Shown: one piece after another, positions 1 to 8,844 of the stretch | Layout: each line of letters opens with the position of its first letter | Position numbering within the stretch: the first letter of the stretch is position 1 | DNA from: Petroclostridium xylanilyticum | GTDB taxonomy: Bacteria; Bacillota; Clostridia; SK-Y3 | Reading direction: 5' to 3' | Length of the DNA: 64,000 nucleotides | NCBI RefSeq assembly: GCF_002252565.1 | Contig: NZ_NPML01000007.1 | Location: 310,001 to 374,000, forward strand | The notes under the pieces: model-generated | What the model saw: the letters and a program-made list of their open reading frames with translations, nothing else | Told to the model about the DNA's origin: nothing | Database searches by the model: none | Translations under genes and position numbers: made by a program

Positions 1-1370
1 AGAACCTCTGATGAAACATGCTCCGGAGCCACTTTTAACTGCCCGCTGATATGATGCTGGCATAATTCCCAAAAAAACTCTTCGTTCCGGTCGTTAATCA
101 AATAATCATATCTTATGCCTGAACGGATAAATACTTTCTTTACGCCTTCAATATCCCTCAGTTCTTTTAGTAAGTCCAGGTACTCTTTATGGGATATGTT
201 GAGATTTTTACACGGATGCGGATAGAGACACTGCCTGGTTTTGCATGCACCATGCTTTATTTGCTTCTCACAGGCCTCATTTCTAAAATTAGCAGTGGGA
301 CCCCCTACATCATGTATATATCCTTTGAAATCAGGATGCCATGTCATGTTTCTTGCTTCATTAATAATTGAAGCTTTGCTCCGGCTTTGTACCGTCCTAC
401 CCTGGTGGAATGTTAAAGCACAAAAGGTACAAGAACCATAACACCCTCTAGAACTGGTAATACTAAATTGAACCTCTTTTATTGCTGGAACCCCGCCTTG
501 TTCTTCATATATGGGATGGTAAGTCCTCTGATACGGAAGTGAATAAACTGTATCCAGTTCATTTCTGTTAAGAGGCATCATTGGTGGATTTTGTACAAGA
601 TATTTATCTCCATGCGGCTGGATGATAATTTTGCCTCTTATTGGATCCTGTTCTTCATATTGAATTTTACAAGCTTCAGCATATCTCTTTTTACTATCTC
701 TTACTTCTTCATAGGACGGAACAAGCATTGATTTTGATTTTAAATCTTCGATATTATCTGTCAGATATGCGGTTCCGGCAATCCAAGTTATTTCATTTAC
801 GCTTTTACCTTCGTTTAAAGCATTAGCTACCTCAACAATTTGTTTTTCTCCCATTCCGTATATCAGGAGATCAGCACGGGAATCTGCCAGTATGGACCTT
901 CTCACTTTATTATCCCAATAATCATAATGTGCAAACCTTCTTAAACTTGCTTCAATACCTCCAATAATAATGGGTACATCCTTGTAAGCCTCCCGAGCAC
1001 GGTTACAATATACAATTACCGCCCTATCAGGCCGGTATCCGGCTTTCCCTCCAGGAGAATAAGCGTCATCACTGCGAGGCTTTTTACTGGCCGTATAATG
1101 GTTTACCATTGAATCCAGGTTCCCGGAAGATATAAGAATTGCCAGCCTTGGCTTTCCAAGCTTCATAAAGTCATCCGTATTACGCCAGTTGGGCTGTGCA
1201 ACAATTCCTATTTTATATCCTTTACTCTCCAGGACACGGGTGATGATTGCATGTCCAAAACTGGGGTGATCCACATAAGCATCTCCGCTGATATATAAAA
1301 AATCAAGCTGTTCCCAGCCCCGTCTTTGCATATCTTCTTTTGTTGTCGGTAGAAAATCGTTTATCGCCAT
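1..1370 (-). CDS. ygiQ: YgiQ-family radical SAM protein, C-terminus cut by window edge
   Basis: About 456 N-terminal residues are present and the frame runs off position 1, so the protein is incomplete here. The radical SAM cluster motif CxxxCxxC is visible as C310, C314 and C317, within the segment [11 protein letters not shown]. The N-terminal half has the conserved YgiQ (UPF0313) features, including a [10 protein letters not shown] segment near residue 30 and a GGIEASLRR segment near 137. The family is widespread and carries a [4Fe-4S] cluster binding S-adenosylmethionine, but its substrate is not established. The ATG has an AAGGAG ribosome site 8 nt upstream. It lies 17 nt after ftsK and is probably co-transcribed with it. 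The family assignment is secure; the function is not known to me. Confidence 0.93.
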   Translation of the reverse strand, partial: MAINDFLPTTKEDMQRRGWEQLDFLYISGDAYVDHPSFGHAIITRVLESKGYKIGIVAQPNWRNTDDFMKLGKPRLAILISSGNLDSMVNHYTASKKPRSDDAYSPGGKAGYRPDRAVIVYCNRAREAYKDVPIIIGGIEASLRRFAHYDYWDNKVRRSILADSRADLLIYGMGEKQIVEVANALNEGKSVNEITWIAGTAYLTDNIEDLKSKSMLVPSYEEVRDSKKRYAEACKIQYEEQDPIRGKIIIQPHGDKYLVQNPPMMPLNRNELDTVYSLPYQRTYHPIYEEQGGVPAIKEVQFSITSSRGCYGSCTFCALTFHQGRTVQSRSKASIINEARNMTWHPDFKGYIHDVGGPTANFRNEACEKQIKHGACKTRQCLYPHPCKNLNISHKEYLDLLKELRDIEGVKKVFIRSGIRYDYLINDRNEEFFWELCQHHISGQLKVAPEHVSSEV

Positions 1371-1387
1371 TTTTACATTCTCCTTCG

Positions 1388-3718
1388 TTAATCACCGCTA
1401 TTCATAAGCATCTCATGATATTGCTGCCGAGTAATGAGCACTTGCCGGGGTTTACTGCCTTCAAATCCTCCTACGATTCCCCGCGTCTCCATCTGGTCAA
1501 TTAATCTTGCTGCCCGGGCATAACCTACTTTTAACCGTCTTTGAAGCATGGAAACAGATGCCTGTCCGCTATCTACTACCAGTTCTATAGCCTGGGGGAG
1601 TAATTCATCATTGTCTCCAGGGTCCATTTCTTCTACTTCATTTTCTTTTTCTATCTGCTCAATAATATCTTCATGGTAATTTGCGCCCGAATGGCCTTTA
1701 ATATACTCAACAATGTTCTCAACTTCTTTATCGGATATAAACGCTCCCTGCAATCTTATTGGCTTTGCTGCTCCCACGGGATAAAACAACATATCTCCTT
1801 TGCCCAGTAACTTTTCTGCTCCTGCCATATCCAGGATCGTCCTTGAATCCACCTGTGAAGATACGGCAAAAGAAATTCTTGAAGGAATATTAGCCTTTAT
1901 AACCCCTGTAATAACATCAACCGAAGGCCGCTGTGTAGCAATTACAAGGTGCATTCCGGCAGCTCTGGCCATCTGAGCTAAACGGCAAATGGAATCTTCA
2001 ACATCATTAGGGGCTACCATCATTAAGTCTGCAAGCTCATCAATAATAATCACAATCTGGGGCAGGGCGTTATCTTCTCCCTTTTCTTTAAGCAATGCAT
2101 TATACCCTTTTAAATCTCTTACATTATTATCAGCAAAAAGTTTATACCGGTTTACCATTTCCTGCACTGCCCAATTTAATGCCCCTGCAGCTTTCTTAGG
2201 GTCGGTTACCACGGGAATGAGAAGATGAGGAATACCATTATATACACCTAATTCTACAACTTTTGGGTCTATCATTACCAGCTTTACCTCATTAGGGTTG
2301 GCTTTATATAAGATACTTGTAATGAGTGTATTGATACATACGCTTTTGCCCGAACCTGTCGCGCCCGCAATTAACAAGTGCGGCATCCTGGAGATATCTG
2401 CTACCACAGCTTTTCCTGCTATATCTTTTCCCAGGGCAAGTGCAAGTTTGGATGGGTATTGACTAAATTCCTCCGATTCAATCACTTCTCTCAGGTACAC
2501 AGGTGTCACTTCTTTGTTAGGCACTTCTATACCTATTGCAGCTTTTCCGGGAATAGGCGCTTCAATTCTGACCCCGGATGCGGCAAGATTTAGAGCTATA
2601 TCATCAGCTAGATTCACAATTTTGCTAACTTTTACTCCTACACTGGGTTGCAGTTCATACCGGGTAACGGAAGGTCCCCTGCTCACCTGCAATACTTTTG
2701 CCTCGACACCAAAACTTTTTAATGTATCTACCAATTTTTTGGCATTATTCCTCAAATCATTTGCAGAATCCTTCTGTCTGCTGACCTGGTTGTCTATATT
2801 TAACAGATCAATAGGAGGAAAAGAATAATGAATATGTTCATTGGAAGGATTGATACTCTCCATCTGTTTTACTTCATTTTTCTCTTCCCTATTTGGTATA
2901 GATATTGATTTGCTGTGCGTTTGTACAAATTTATTATCGGTATTTTGATTAGAGCCACTATTATTTCTTGCAGCTTGATGGTCATATATTTTGATCGGCA
3001 TTTCAACAGCCGCTGCTTGTTGTTCCTGTGCAGACTGCTGCTGTAATACAGGCTGCTGTTCCTGACCCTCTTCATCTTCCTTGTCCGGTTTGCAGGCCGT
3101 CACTCTTCTGACCGCAGTAATTATTTTCTTTAGTACAAAAAGCAATCCTTTTTTTATAAAAGGATACAGGAAATTAATAATTTTGAAAAAGGAAATTTCA
3201 GTAATAATCATAATGAAAATCAGGGAACAGGTAACTAAAATAATTCCCGCACCCCAGATCCCGAACATATTAATCATTGGTTCAGCAATTAAACCTCCAA
3301 CAACTCCTCCACCTTTTCCTTGCTGGCCTGAAATATAGAAGAATTCTATACTTTCTTTCACAGATAATTCCCGGCCGGAATCATAGAAAAATATATGTAC
3401 TATTGCACTAATTAAAACTAATAAGCCAAAAGACAGCCAGTACTTATAGCTGCACTGCAACTGTCCTTTTTGGATAACATAATGCACACCGTACGCTGTA
3501 ACAAGAAACGGAATCGCATATATCAAATATCCAAATAATCCCATACAAATGTTTCTAAAACTATTTCCAAAAATCCCCGCTCCCTCTGAAAAGAAGCTAA
3601 CCCCCATCAGCAAGCCCAAAGCTATGGTAAAGAGTGCCACAACTTCTCCATGCACATTAATTTGAGAAGTGTTATTTTGGGTTGTTTTTTTTCCAGCTTT
3701 TATCTTCCGTTTTCCCAT
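1388..3718 (-). CDS. ftsK: DNA translocase FtsK/SpoIIIE
   Basis: Membrane-anchored, ATP-driven DNA pump that clears chromosomal DNA from the division or sporulation septum. The 776-residue protein has a basic N-terminus, about four membrane helices between residues 25 and 180, and a Q/E-rich linker to about 300. A RecA-like motor follows, with Walker A GATGSGKS at 452-459 and Walker B IVIIIDE at 555-561. A C-terminal winged-helix gamma domain, which reads KOPS/SRS orientation sequences, occupies about 710-776. The chosen ATG follows an AGGGTGG site; a GTG three codons upstream is a weaker choice. In B. subtilis spoIIIE follows ylzJ and tepA; here uppP is inserted between ylzJ and this gene. 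Whether it acts in vegetative division, sporulation or both cannot be read from the sequence. Confidence 0.96.
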   Translation of the reverse strand: MGKRKIKAGKKTTQNNTSQINVHGEVVALFTIALGLLMGVSFFSEGAGIFGNSFRNICMGLFGYLIYAIPFLVTAYGVHYVIQKGQLQCSYKYWLSFGLLVLISAIVHIFFYDSGRELSVKESIEFFYISGQQGKGGGVVGGLIAEPMINMFGIWGAGIILVTCSLIFIMIITEISFFKIINFLYPFIKKGLLFVLKKIITAVRRVTACKPDKEDEEGQEQQPVLQQQSAQEQQAAAVEMPIKIYDHQAARNNSGSNQNTDNKFVQTHSKSISIPNREEKNEVKQMESINPSNEHIHYSFPPIDLLNIDNQVSRQKDSANDLRNNAKKLVDTLKSFGVEAKVLQVSRGPSVTRYELQPSVGVKVSKIVNLADDIALNLAASGVRIEAPIPGKAAIGIEVPNKEVTPVYLREVIESEEFSQYPSKLALALGKDIAGKAVVADISRMPHLLIAGATGSGKSVCINTLITSILYKANPNEVKLVMIDPKVVELGVYNGIPHLLIPVVTDPKKAAGALNWAVQEMVNRYKLFADNNVRDLKGYNALLKEKGEDNALPQIVIIIDELADLMMVAPNDVEDSICRLAQMARAAGMHLVIATQRPSVDVITGVIKANIPSRISFAVSSQVDSRTILDMAGAEKLLGKGDMLFYPVGAAKPIRLQGAFISDKEVENIVEYIKGHSGANYHEDIIEQIEKENEVEEMDPGDNDELLPQAIELVVDSGQASVSMLQRRLKVGYARAARLIDQMETRGIVGGFEGSKPRQVLITRQQYHEMLMNSGD

Positions 3719-3728
3719 CTTGACCACC

Positions 3729-4565
3729 CTATTTTAACAAGCTGTAAATAATGATAAATATACCTACTGTCCAGCAGTAATATGAAAATAAATAGAACTT
3801 TCCCCTGTTCAGCAGGTTAATTAAAAACTTAATTGCTATAAATCCTGTAATTGCTGCTGCCAAAGTTCCTGCAGTATAAGAAAATACATCAGTGCTATTG
3901 AACCCTTGCTTCATTAAATCCGGTACCTGTAATACTGCTGCTCCCAGAATGGCAGGAATAGACATTAAAAAAGAAAACTTTACGGCAAATTCTTTTTTAA
4001 GACCATTCAATAATGCACCTACTATTGTTGAGCCGGAACGGGAAATTCCCGGTGTTATGGCAAGACTTTGAAACAAGCCTATCACAAAGGCATTGGAGTA
4101 TTTTACATTTTTTTCATCTTTAGATCCAGGAATTAATTTACTGGTAATCCACAATAAAAATCCGGTAAATAACAGCGTAAATCCTACTACCCGGATAGAC
4201 TTAAACATAGTCTCAAAGGCATCTTTAAAAAGAAAACCTATTATTACTGCTGGAATAGTTGCAGTAATAAGAAGCATGACCATTCTTCTGTAAGGTGATG
4301 AATTAATATTTATATTACCTTTAGGAATATCTGCCATCATCTCAAAAAACTCTTTTATCAAATGATATATGTCTTTGCTATATACCAAGCAAATAGATAG
4401 CAAAGTTCCAAAATGAAGCAAGGTATCAAACAGTAAATGACTTTGTTCAAGTTCATTCATACCGAATAATTCTTGAAAAATTACCAGATGCCCTGAACTG
4501 CTAACTGGTAAAAATTCAGTCAACCCCTGTACAATCCCCAGTATGATTGCAACAAATGTATTCAT
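3729..4565 (-). CDS. uppP: undecaprenyl-diphosphatase UppP (BacA)
   Basis: Integral membrane enzyme that dephosphorylates undecaprenyl diphosphate to recycle the lipid carrier of cell-wall synthesis; overproduction gives bacitracin resistance in other species. At 278 residues it is of normal family length. The two signature motifs are present: a Glu/Ser-rich [15 protein letters not shown] near residue 14 and [10 protein letters not shown] near residue 170. The rest is a series of hydrophobic helices. The ATG follows an AAGGGG site. It ends 10 nt before ftsK, so the two are probably one transcript. It fits functionally with uppS further along the window, which makes the same lipid carrier. Confidence 0.96.
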   Translation of the reverse strand: MNTFVAIILGIVQGLTEFLPVSSSGHLVIFQELFGMNELEQSHLLFDTLLHFGTLLSICLVYSKDIYHLIKEFFEMMADIPKGNININSSPYRRMVMLLITATIPAVIIGFLFKDAFETMFKSIRVVGFTLLFTGFLLWITSKLIPGSKDEKNVKYSNAFVIGLFQSLAITPGISRSGSTIVGALLNGLKKEFAVKFSFLMSIPAILGAAVLQVPDLMKQGFNSTDVFSYTAGTLAAAITGFIAIKFLINLLNRGKFYLFSYYCWTVGIFIIIYSLLK

Positions 4566-4639
4566 AACAACGCCCCTTACATTATATTATAAATCAAAAA
4601 ATACAAAAGATGCCAGCAAATATACCGCTAACATCTTAA

Positions 4640-4669
4640 ATAATACCACATCATTTGTTATAATCGCAA
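4640..4669 (-). promoter_or_regulatory. possible sigma-A promoter of uppP
   Basis: On the minus strand a TTGCGA box is followed after 18 nt by TATTAT, pointing at uppP and about 75 nt from its start codon. The boxes are imperfect and the region is AT-rich, so this is a tentative call. The gene-free stretch 4566-4871 otherwise holds only this candidate and the heptamer repeat element at 4731-4879. Confidence 0.35.
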
Positions 4670-4730
4670 CGGCAAACGAATATTTATTCTTTGTTTTTCG
4701 CTGTCCCCTCCCCAATATTTTCATACTTAT

Positions 4731-4879
4731 TATATATTTACTGATAATGATTTTACATGGCAGATAAAGTCAATAAGTTTACGGTTCACGGTTTATGGTT
4801 CACAGTTCACGGTTCACGGTAAAAGCTATTAAATCGTTTACTACTGTAAACTGAGAACTGTTAACTGTGAACTATATAT
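4731..4879 (+). repeat. dispersed heptamer element, copy A
   Basis: First of three related intergenic copies (the others are at 20317-20430 and 29621-29751). It has a unique left segment starting TATATA and containing ACATGGCAGATAAAG. Six in-phase heptamers of the type GTTCACG or GTTTACG follow at 4777-4818. A spacer with GCTATTAAATCGTTT comes next, and then inverted heptamers CTGTAAA, CTGAGAA, CTGTTAA, CTGTGAA, CTATATA at 4844-4878. The two arrays can pair as arms of a hairpin. The last heptamer supplies the TAG stop codon of ylzJ. This is the longest of the three copies because its left array is expanded. Both ends carry TATATA, which could reflect TA-rich target preference; I see no transposase. 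Confidence 0.85.
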
Positions 4880-5087
4880 TATATTCTATGATAGCTCCAG
4901 GCTGGAATTGAGGCTCTAAGTAGGGTTTTAGACAAGTGCTGATAATACGGTTTACTCTATATTGGTTTGAGGAAAGCGGGGTAACCTCCAGAAGTTCTCC
5001 CTTAACAATAATATACTGCGTTGTTACAGCCTCTTCCCTTTGTTGTGCAAATATAATTTCATGCGGGATAATTGAATGAATGATCAC
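4872..5087 (-). CDS. ylzJ: YlzJ-like protein
   Basis: A 71-residue protein matching the YlzJ family by size, sequence style (a start like VIIHSIIPHEIIF, then an ILEV/P-rich middle) and position directly downstream of tepA, as in B. subtilis. Function is unknown. I chose the GTG start because it has a strong GGGGAGG site 6 nt upstream; the longer frame reaching into tepA has no ribosome site. The stop codon lies inside the right-hand heptamer array of the repeat element next door, so the present C-terminus may have been set by that element. Confidence 0.8.
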   Translation of the reverse strand: MIIHSIIPHEIIFAQQREEAVTTQYIIVKGELLEVTPLSSNQYRVNRIISTCLKPYLEPQFQPGAIIEYNI

Positions 5088-5142
5088 TTTTTTCCTCCCC
5101 TTTTTAGTTTTTAGTGATTTTGAAGACTCGCAAACCCTTTTG

Positions 5143-5940
5143 TCACTCAGTTTTATCTTTTTGAACATTACTATCGTCTTTCTGCATATTAGTACTATTA
5201 GTTTTTTGGCTCTCTTTCTTTTTTTCAATCATCTCATATAATTTATTAAGCGCATCGGATACTCCTCCCAGTTGGTCTATCAAACCATTTTTCACCGCAT
5301 CTTCCCCAAATAGAACTGTCCCTACATCATTTGCCAGTTCTCCTGTTTTCAGCATAAGCTCTCTAAACTTTTCCCTGGATATTCCTGAATTTCTCGTAAC
5401 AAACTGCACTACTCTCTCTTGCATTCTATCAAAATATTCAAAGGTCTGTGAAACTCCAATTACCAACCCTGTCATTCTTATAGGATGGATTGTCATTGTA
5501 GCAGAAGGCGCAATAAAAGAGTGTTTTGCTGCAACTGCCAGTGGTACTCCGATGCTATGCCCTCCTCCCAGTACTAGTGAAACAGTAGGTTTCTTCATAC
5601 TTGCAATCATTTCTGCAATTGCAAGTCCTGCTTCAACATCTCCGCCTACTGTATTTAGAATTACCAGCAATCCGTCAATTTCTTCATTTTCTTCAATAGC
5701 TATCAGTTGAGGAATAACATGTTCATATTTTGTAGTCTTATTTTGTGGCGGAAGTGTAATATGACCTTCTATTTGCCCGATAATGGTTAAACAATGAATA
5801 TTGCCTCTGGAGCTTCTAACTTTGGATGCACCAAATTCTTTTATACTTTCGATATTTTCTTTGTCATCTTCAACTTTTTTTTCCTTATCATCGTTCATCT
5901 TAATAAAAGTTATTTTATTCTCATTTGCTCCATCAAACAT
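5143..5940 (-). CDS. tepA: ClpP-class serine protease TepA
   Basis: A 265-residue protein of the ClpP/crotonase fold, known in B. subtilis as TepA/YmfB (translocation-enhancing peptidase), a cytoplasmic peptidase linked to protein export and to spore SASP turnover. The likely nucleophile is S129 in GGGHSIGVP and the likely His is H152 in MTIHP. A charged N-terminus of about 45 residues and a K/Q-rich C-terminal tail flank the domain. The ATG used here has an AGGAG site 8 nt upstream; an in-frame ATG 14 codons earlier lacks one. The order tepA-ylzJ is the conserved Firmicutes arrangement upstream of spoIIIE. Confidence 0.9.
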   Translation of the reverse strand: MFDGANENKITFIKMNDDKEKKVEDDKENIESIKEFGASKVRSSRGNIHCLTIIGQIEGHITLPPQNKTTKYEHVIPQLIAIEENEEIDGLLVILNTVGGDVEAGLAIAEMIASMKKPTVSLVLGGGHSIGVPLAVAAKHSFIAPSATMTIHPIRMTGLVIGVSQTFEYFDRMQERVVQFVTRNSGISREKFRELMLKTGELANDVGTVLFGEDAVKNGLIDQLGGVSDALNKLYEMIEKKKESQKTNSTNMQKDDSNVQKDKTE

Positions 5941-5970
5941 TTTTTCACTCCTGTCAAGCTTTAATATAAA

Positions 5971-5999
5971 TCTATATAGCAACTACTATTAGTATACAA
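5971..5999 (-). promoter_or_regulatory. possible sigma-A promoter of tepA
   Basis: Minus-strand TTGTAT, a 17-nt spacer and TATAGA lie about 30 nt upstream of the tepA start codon. The spacing is ideal and the boxes are moderate matches. It is divergent from the metA promoter about 100 bp away. Confidence 0.42.
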
Positions 6000-6071
6000 A
6001 TCGGTACTTTAAAATATTCTTCCGCTCTGAATTTTTAAATTATATTAATCACACCCAATATATTTTGCCGA

Positions 6072-6100
6072 TTGTAAAAGAGGTTTATATCTGTTATACT
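6072..6100 (+). promoter_or_regulatory. sigma-A promoter of metA
   Basis: TTGTAA, an exact 17-nt spacer and TATACT give a near-consensus vegetative promoter on the plus strand. Transcription would begin near 6107, leaving a leader of only about 35 nt. That is too short for an S-box (SAM) riboswitch, which often controls methionine genes in Firmicutes. Confidence 0.75.
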
Positions 6101-6141
6101 GAATGCATATTATTCTTAAAAACCAAAAAGGAGTAATTCAT

Positions 6142-7059
6142 ATGCCAATAAAAATACCAGATAGCCTGCCGGCAGTAGAAACTCTTAACAATGAAAATAT
6201 TTTTGTAATGACTGAAAAACGTGCTGTTCATCAGGATATCCGGCCGCTCAGGATTGTTATCTTAAATTTGATGCCGACAAAAATTGCTACAGAAACACAA
6301 CTGCTTCGTCTACTTGGAAATTCTCCCCTCCAGGTGGAAATAGAGTTGCTACATACAAAAACATACAAAGCTAAAAACACTTCTGAAGAACATTTAATTA
6401 CTTTTTACAAAACTTTTGAGGATATCAAAAACCAGAAATTTGATGGAATGGTCATAACAGGTGCCCCTGTTGAGCACCTTGAATTTGAAGAAGTGGATTA
6501 CTGGGAAGAATTAAAACAAATTATGGAATGGTCAGTGCATAATGTTACTTCGACATTTCATATTTGTTGGGCAGCTCAGGCAGGACTTTATTATCACTTT
6601 AAAATACCTAAATACCCGCTGGATGAAAAGATGTTTGGCGTATTTCCTCATACTGTCAACAAAAAAAATGTAAAACTCCTCCGGGGTTTTGATGATGAGT
6701 TTTTTGCTCCACATTCAAGGCATACAGAAATCCGGCGGGAAGATATTGAGAAAATTCCTAAACTGGAGATTTTATCAGAGTCAGAAGCTGCAGGGATTTA
6801 TATCGTTGCAACAAACGACGGCCGCCAGATTTTTGTAACCGGACATTCAGAATATGATCCTTTAACTCTAAAAGGAGAGTATGAACGCGATATTAATAAA
6901 GGTCTTAATATTGCAATCCCAAAAAACTATTTTTTAAATGATGACCCTACAAAGCCTCCAATAGTAAAATGGAGAGGACATGCAAACCTGTTATTCTCAA
7001 ACTGGCTAAATTACTATGTATATCAGGAAACACCTTATGATTTAAATGAGATTGCATGA
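6142..7059 (+). CDS. metA: homoserine O-acetyltransferase, MetA family
   Basis: First committed step of methionine synthesis: acylation of homoserine. The 305-residue protein carries the full catalytic set at canonical positions: C142 in ICWAAQAG, and H235 and E237 in TGHSEYDP. Residue 111 is Glu in GAPVE. In this family Glu111 goes with acetyl-CoA use (as in Bacillus cereus) and Gly111 with succinyl-CoA use (as in E. coli), so acetyl-CoA is predicted. The ATG at 6142 follows an AAGGAG site; the upstream ATG at 6103 has none and would put the ribosome site inside the gene. It is the only plus-strand gene in the window, is monocistronic, and converges on dpaB. Confidence 0.94.
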   Translation: MPIKIPDSLPAVETLNNENIFVMTEKRAVHQDIRPLRIVILNLMPTKIATETQLLRLLGNSPLQVEIELLHTKTYKAKNTSEEHLITFYKTFEDIKNQKFDGMVITGAPVEHLEFEEVDYWEELKQIMEWSVHNVTSTFHICWAAQAGLYYHFKIPKYPLDEKMFGVFPHTVNKKNVKLLRGFDDEFFAPHSRHTEIRREDIEKIPKLEILSESEAAGIYIVATNDGRQIFVTGHSEYDPLTLKGEYERDINKGLNIAIPKNYFLNDDPTKPPIVKWRGHANLLFSNWLNYYVYQETPYDLNEIA

Positions 7060-7067
7060 TGACTGTT

Positions 7068-7232
7068 GTAAAAACGCAATTGTGGAGAGGTATTAGAACT
7101 TCCTGGCGCAGTGAGATATGCAGGCGCACTGTTTGAGCGAAGCGAGGTTGCGCCTGCCTGACACAAGCCTTAGAAGTTCTATACCTCGAAACTCTACGGG
7201 TAAAACAATGCACCTTTGTACGTAGTTTTTAC
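7068..7232. repeat. long imperfect palindrome between convergent genes
   Basis: Nested inverted arms surround a centre near 7138. The outer arms are GTAAAAAC at 7068-7075 against GTTTTTAC at 7225-7232. The middle arms are GAGGTATTAGAACTTC at 7087-7102 against GAAGTTCTATACCTC at 7173-7187. The inner arms are GCAGGCGCA at 7120-7128 against TGCGCCTGC at 7149-7157. The core is clearly richer in G+C than its surroundings and contains GAGCGAAGCGAG. It could act as a two-way terminator for metA and dpaB, or be a non-autonomous mobile element. The short open frames inside it follow from the palindrome and are not genes. Confidence 0.75.
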
Positions 7233-7248
7233 GCAAGCTATTTTCTTA

Positions 7249-7839
7249 TTACTCATCCGTACCTAATATAATCGGCTGAATCTGTTCTCCGTCCAGTGCT
7301 TTTTTCAAAGTAGGAATAATCAGGCTCATTTTTGCAATCAGTGAATTATACTTATGAACCGGGTCATCCTGCTGGAAAGGAACAAGATAGATATTCTTGG
7401 TATTTAACAGTAAACCAATATTCTTTGCATTTGCCCCCAGTCCATCATTCGTCGAAACTGCAATAATTACCGGCCTTAGATTCCTCAGATGAGCTTTTGC
7501 TGCCATCGTTACAGATGTATCGGTTACAGCATTAGCCAATTTGGAAAGTGTATTACCTGTACACGGTGCAATAATTAGAGCATCTAACAATGCTTTAGGA
7601 CCTATGGGTTCAGCAGCACTTATACTGCTAATAACCTGGTTTCCTGTGATTTCCTCTAATTGCTGTACAAAATCTTGGGCTTTTCCAAATCTTGTATCTA
7701 TGGAATATGCATTTTCTGACATGATTGGGATCACTTTTACACCTTCTTTTACAAGGTTCGCCACTTCGGGTATTACCTTTGTAAAAGTACAAAAGGACCC
7801 TGTTAAGGCAAAGCCTATTGTTAACCCTTTTATATCCAT
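7249..7839 (-). CDS. dpaB: dipicolinate synthase subunit B (SpoVFB)
   Basis: Flavoprotein-like partner subunit of dipicolinate synthase, which oxidises a dihydroxytetrahydrodipicolinate intermediate of the lysine pathway to dipicolinic acid in the mother cell. The 196-residue sequence begins with the nucleotide-binding segment GLTIGFALTGSFCTF and contains ALIIAPCTGNTLSKLANA, typical of the flavoprotein fold of this subunit. It starts 2 nt after dpaA ends, so the two are translationally linked. This gene is strong evidence for endospore formation, though some clostridia use an unrelated EtfA route instead. Confidence 0.95.
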   Translation of the reverse strand: MDIKGLTIGFALTGSFCTFTKVIPEVANLVKEGVKVIPIMSENAYSIDTRFGKAQDFVQQLEEITGNQVISSISAAEPIGPKALLDALIIAPCTGNTLSKLANAVTDTSVTMAAKAHLRNLRPVIIAVSTNDGLGANAKNIGLLLNTKNIYLVPFQQDDPVHKYNSLIAKMSLIIPTLKKALDGEQIQPIILGTDE

Positions 7840-7841
7840 TT

Positions 7842-8717
7842 CTACACCCCCAATTCATCAATAATATTAAATATTGTATCTTTAATAATATCCCCTGCAG
7901 TATCCGGAGCAACTTTGCCCGGCAAAGATAATGCCCATATGGTTTTGATCCCCATATCTCTAGCCATATCAAAATCAACTCCTCCTGGTTTTGATGCTAA
8001 ATCAATTACCAGACAATCCTTTTTTATTTTTGAAAGTATTTCAGTGTTTAAAATTACGCTTGGAATAGTGTTAAAAATAACATCATAGTTCCCTATGATT
8101 TCCCCTAGCTTATTTAAATGGACTCCAGTATAGCCATAGCTCTTTATCCAAGCTAAATCTTCATATTTTCTCGCTTCCACGGTAACATTGGCCCCAATGC
8201 CCACAAGCATTTTGGAAAGAATCTTTCCTATACGGCCAAAGCCTAAAACCAAACAGTTGCTATTATGTAATGTAATTGGCAGCTCTTCCATAGCAATTTG
8301 TATTGCTCCTTCAGCAGTAGGTATAGCATTTAATACAGTTAATTCCTCTCTTTCAAAATAATCTATGACATAGATATTATATACTTTCGCAAGATTATTA
8401 ATTTTTTCACTTATTTTTCCTCCGACAAAAAGTTGGTTTCTTAACATTTGTTTAAATAAGTCGTTAAAATATATCCTTTCATTATAAAAAGGAGCATTCA
8501 CTGTTTCGTTGTCAAGGGAACATGGTAGAGGAGCAACGATCACATCTACACCACTAACCGCTTCTTGAATATTATTAGCTTGTATAATATCTTTATGGAA
8601 TTCTATATCACTAAAGCCAAAAATCTTAACGCCGTATCCATCTTTTGCTAGTCCATTTGCCATCTTTATTTGACGTAGATCTCCACCTATAATTGCAAAG
8701 CTTTTTCCGTTTTTCAT
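7842..8717 (-). CDS. dpaA: dipicolinate synthase subunit A (SpoVFA)
   Basis: Dehydrogenase subunit of dipicolinate synthase. The 291-residue protein has an N-terminal domain (FAIIGGDLRQIKMANGLAK) and a second Rossmann domain starting LVLGFGRIGKILSKML near residue 155. This two-domain layout resembles D-2-hydroxyacid and AdoHcy-type dehydrogenases. The start codon follows a GGAGGTGA site. dpaA and dpaB form a two-gene operon with a candidate mother-cell promoter upstream. Confidence 0.95.
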   Translation of the reverse strand: MKNGKSFAIIGGDLRQIKMANGLAKDGYGVKIFGFSDIEFHKDIIQANNIQEAVSGVDVIVAPLPCSLDNETVNAPFYNERIYFNDLFKQMLRNQLFVGGKISEKINNLAKVYNIYVIDYFEREELTVLNAIPTAEGAIQIAMEELPITLHNSNCLVLGFGRIGKILSKMLVGIGANVTVEARKYEDLAWIKSYGYTGVHLNKLGEIIGNYDVIFNTIPSVILNTEILSKIKKDCLVIDLASKPGGVDFDMARDMGIKTIWALSLPGKVAPDTAGDIIKDTIFNIIDELGV

Positions 8718-8760
8718 AAGGTCACCTCCGTAATTTCTTATATAATTACTTAACCTAATA

Positions 8761-8790
8761 CATTGTATGTACTTAATAAATTAATAGTGC
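8761..8790 (-). promoter_or_regulatory. possible sigma-K promoter of dpaAB
   Basis: On the minus strand GCAC is followed after 17 nt by CATACAATG, resembling the sigma-K pattern AC-(16-17)-CATAnnnTA. In B. subtilis the dpa (spoVF) operon is transcribed by sigma-K in the mother cell, which makes the match credible. The motif is short and degenerate. Confidence 0.4.
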
Positions 8791-8810
8791 TTGTTTAACT
8801 TTTAAGATAA

Positions 8811-8844
8811 AAAAAGTGATAGTCCCATCAGACTATCACTTTTT
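8811..8844 (-). terminator. intrinsic terminator after the M16 peptidase gene
   Basis: A perfect 14-bp stem (8811-8824 with 8831-8844) closes a 6-nt loop, and the stem itself ends in an A/T run giving terminal U residues on the minus strand. It overlaps the stop codon of the peptidase gene and separates it from dpaAB. Confidence 0.85.

Noticed and set aside
189-826. Short plus-strand open frames near the left edge
   Set aside because: They are antisense to the YgiQ-family gene, whose minus-strand frame is continuous to position 1 and has the radical SAM motif.
2869-3069. 68-codon minus-strand frame within ftsK
   Set aside because: Out-of-frame shadow in the Q/N-rich linker of ftsK with no ribosome site.
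4777-4878. CRISPR-like array
   Set aside because: The repeated unit is only 7 nt with no unique spacers, and no cas genes are present; it is a degenerate heptamer array.
6101-6141. SAM (S-box) riboswitch upstream of metA
   Set aside because: The promoter lies about 40 nt from the start codon, and no S-box core sequence is present.
6947-7213. 88-codon minus-strand open frame between metA and dpaB
   Set aside because: It overlaps the metA 3' end and is created by the intergenic palindrome; there is no ribosome site.
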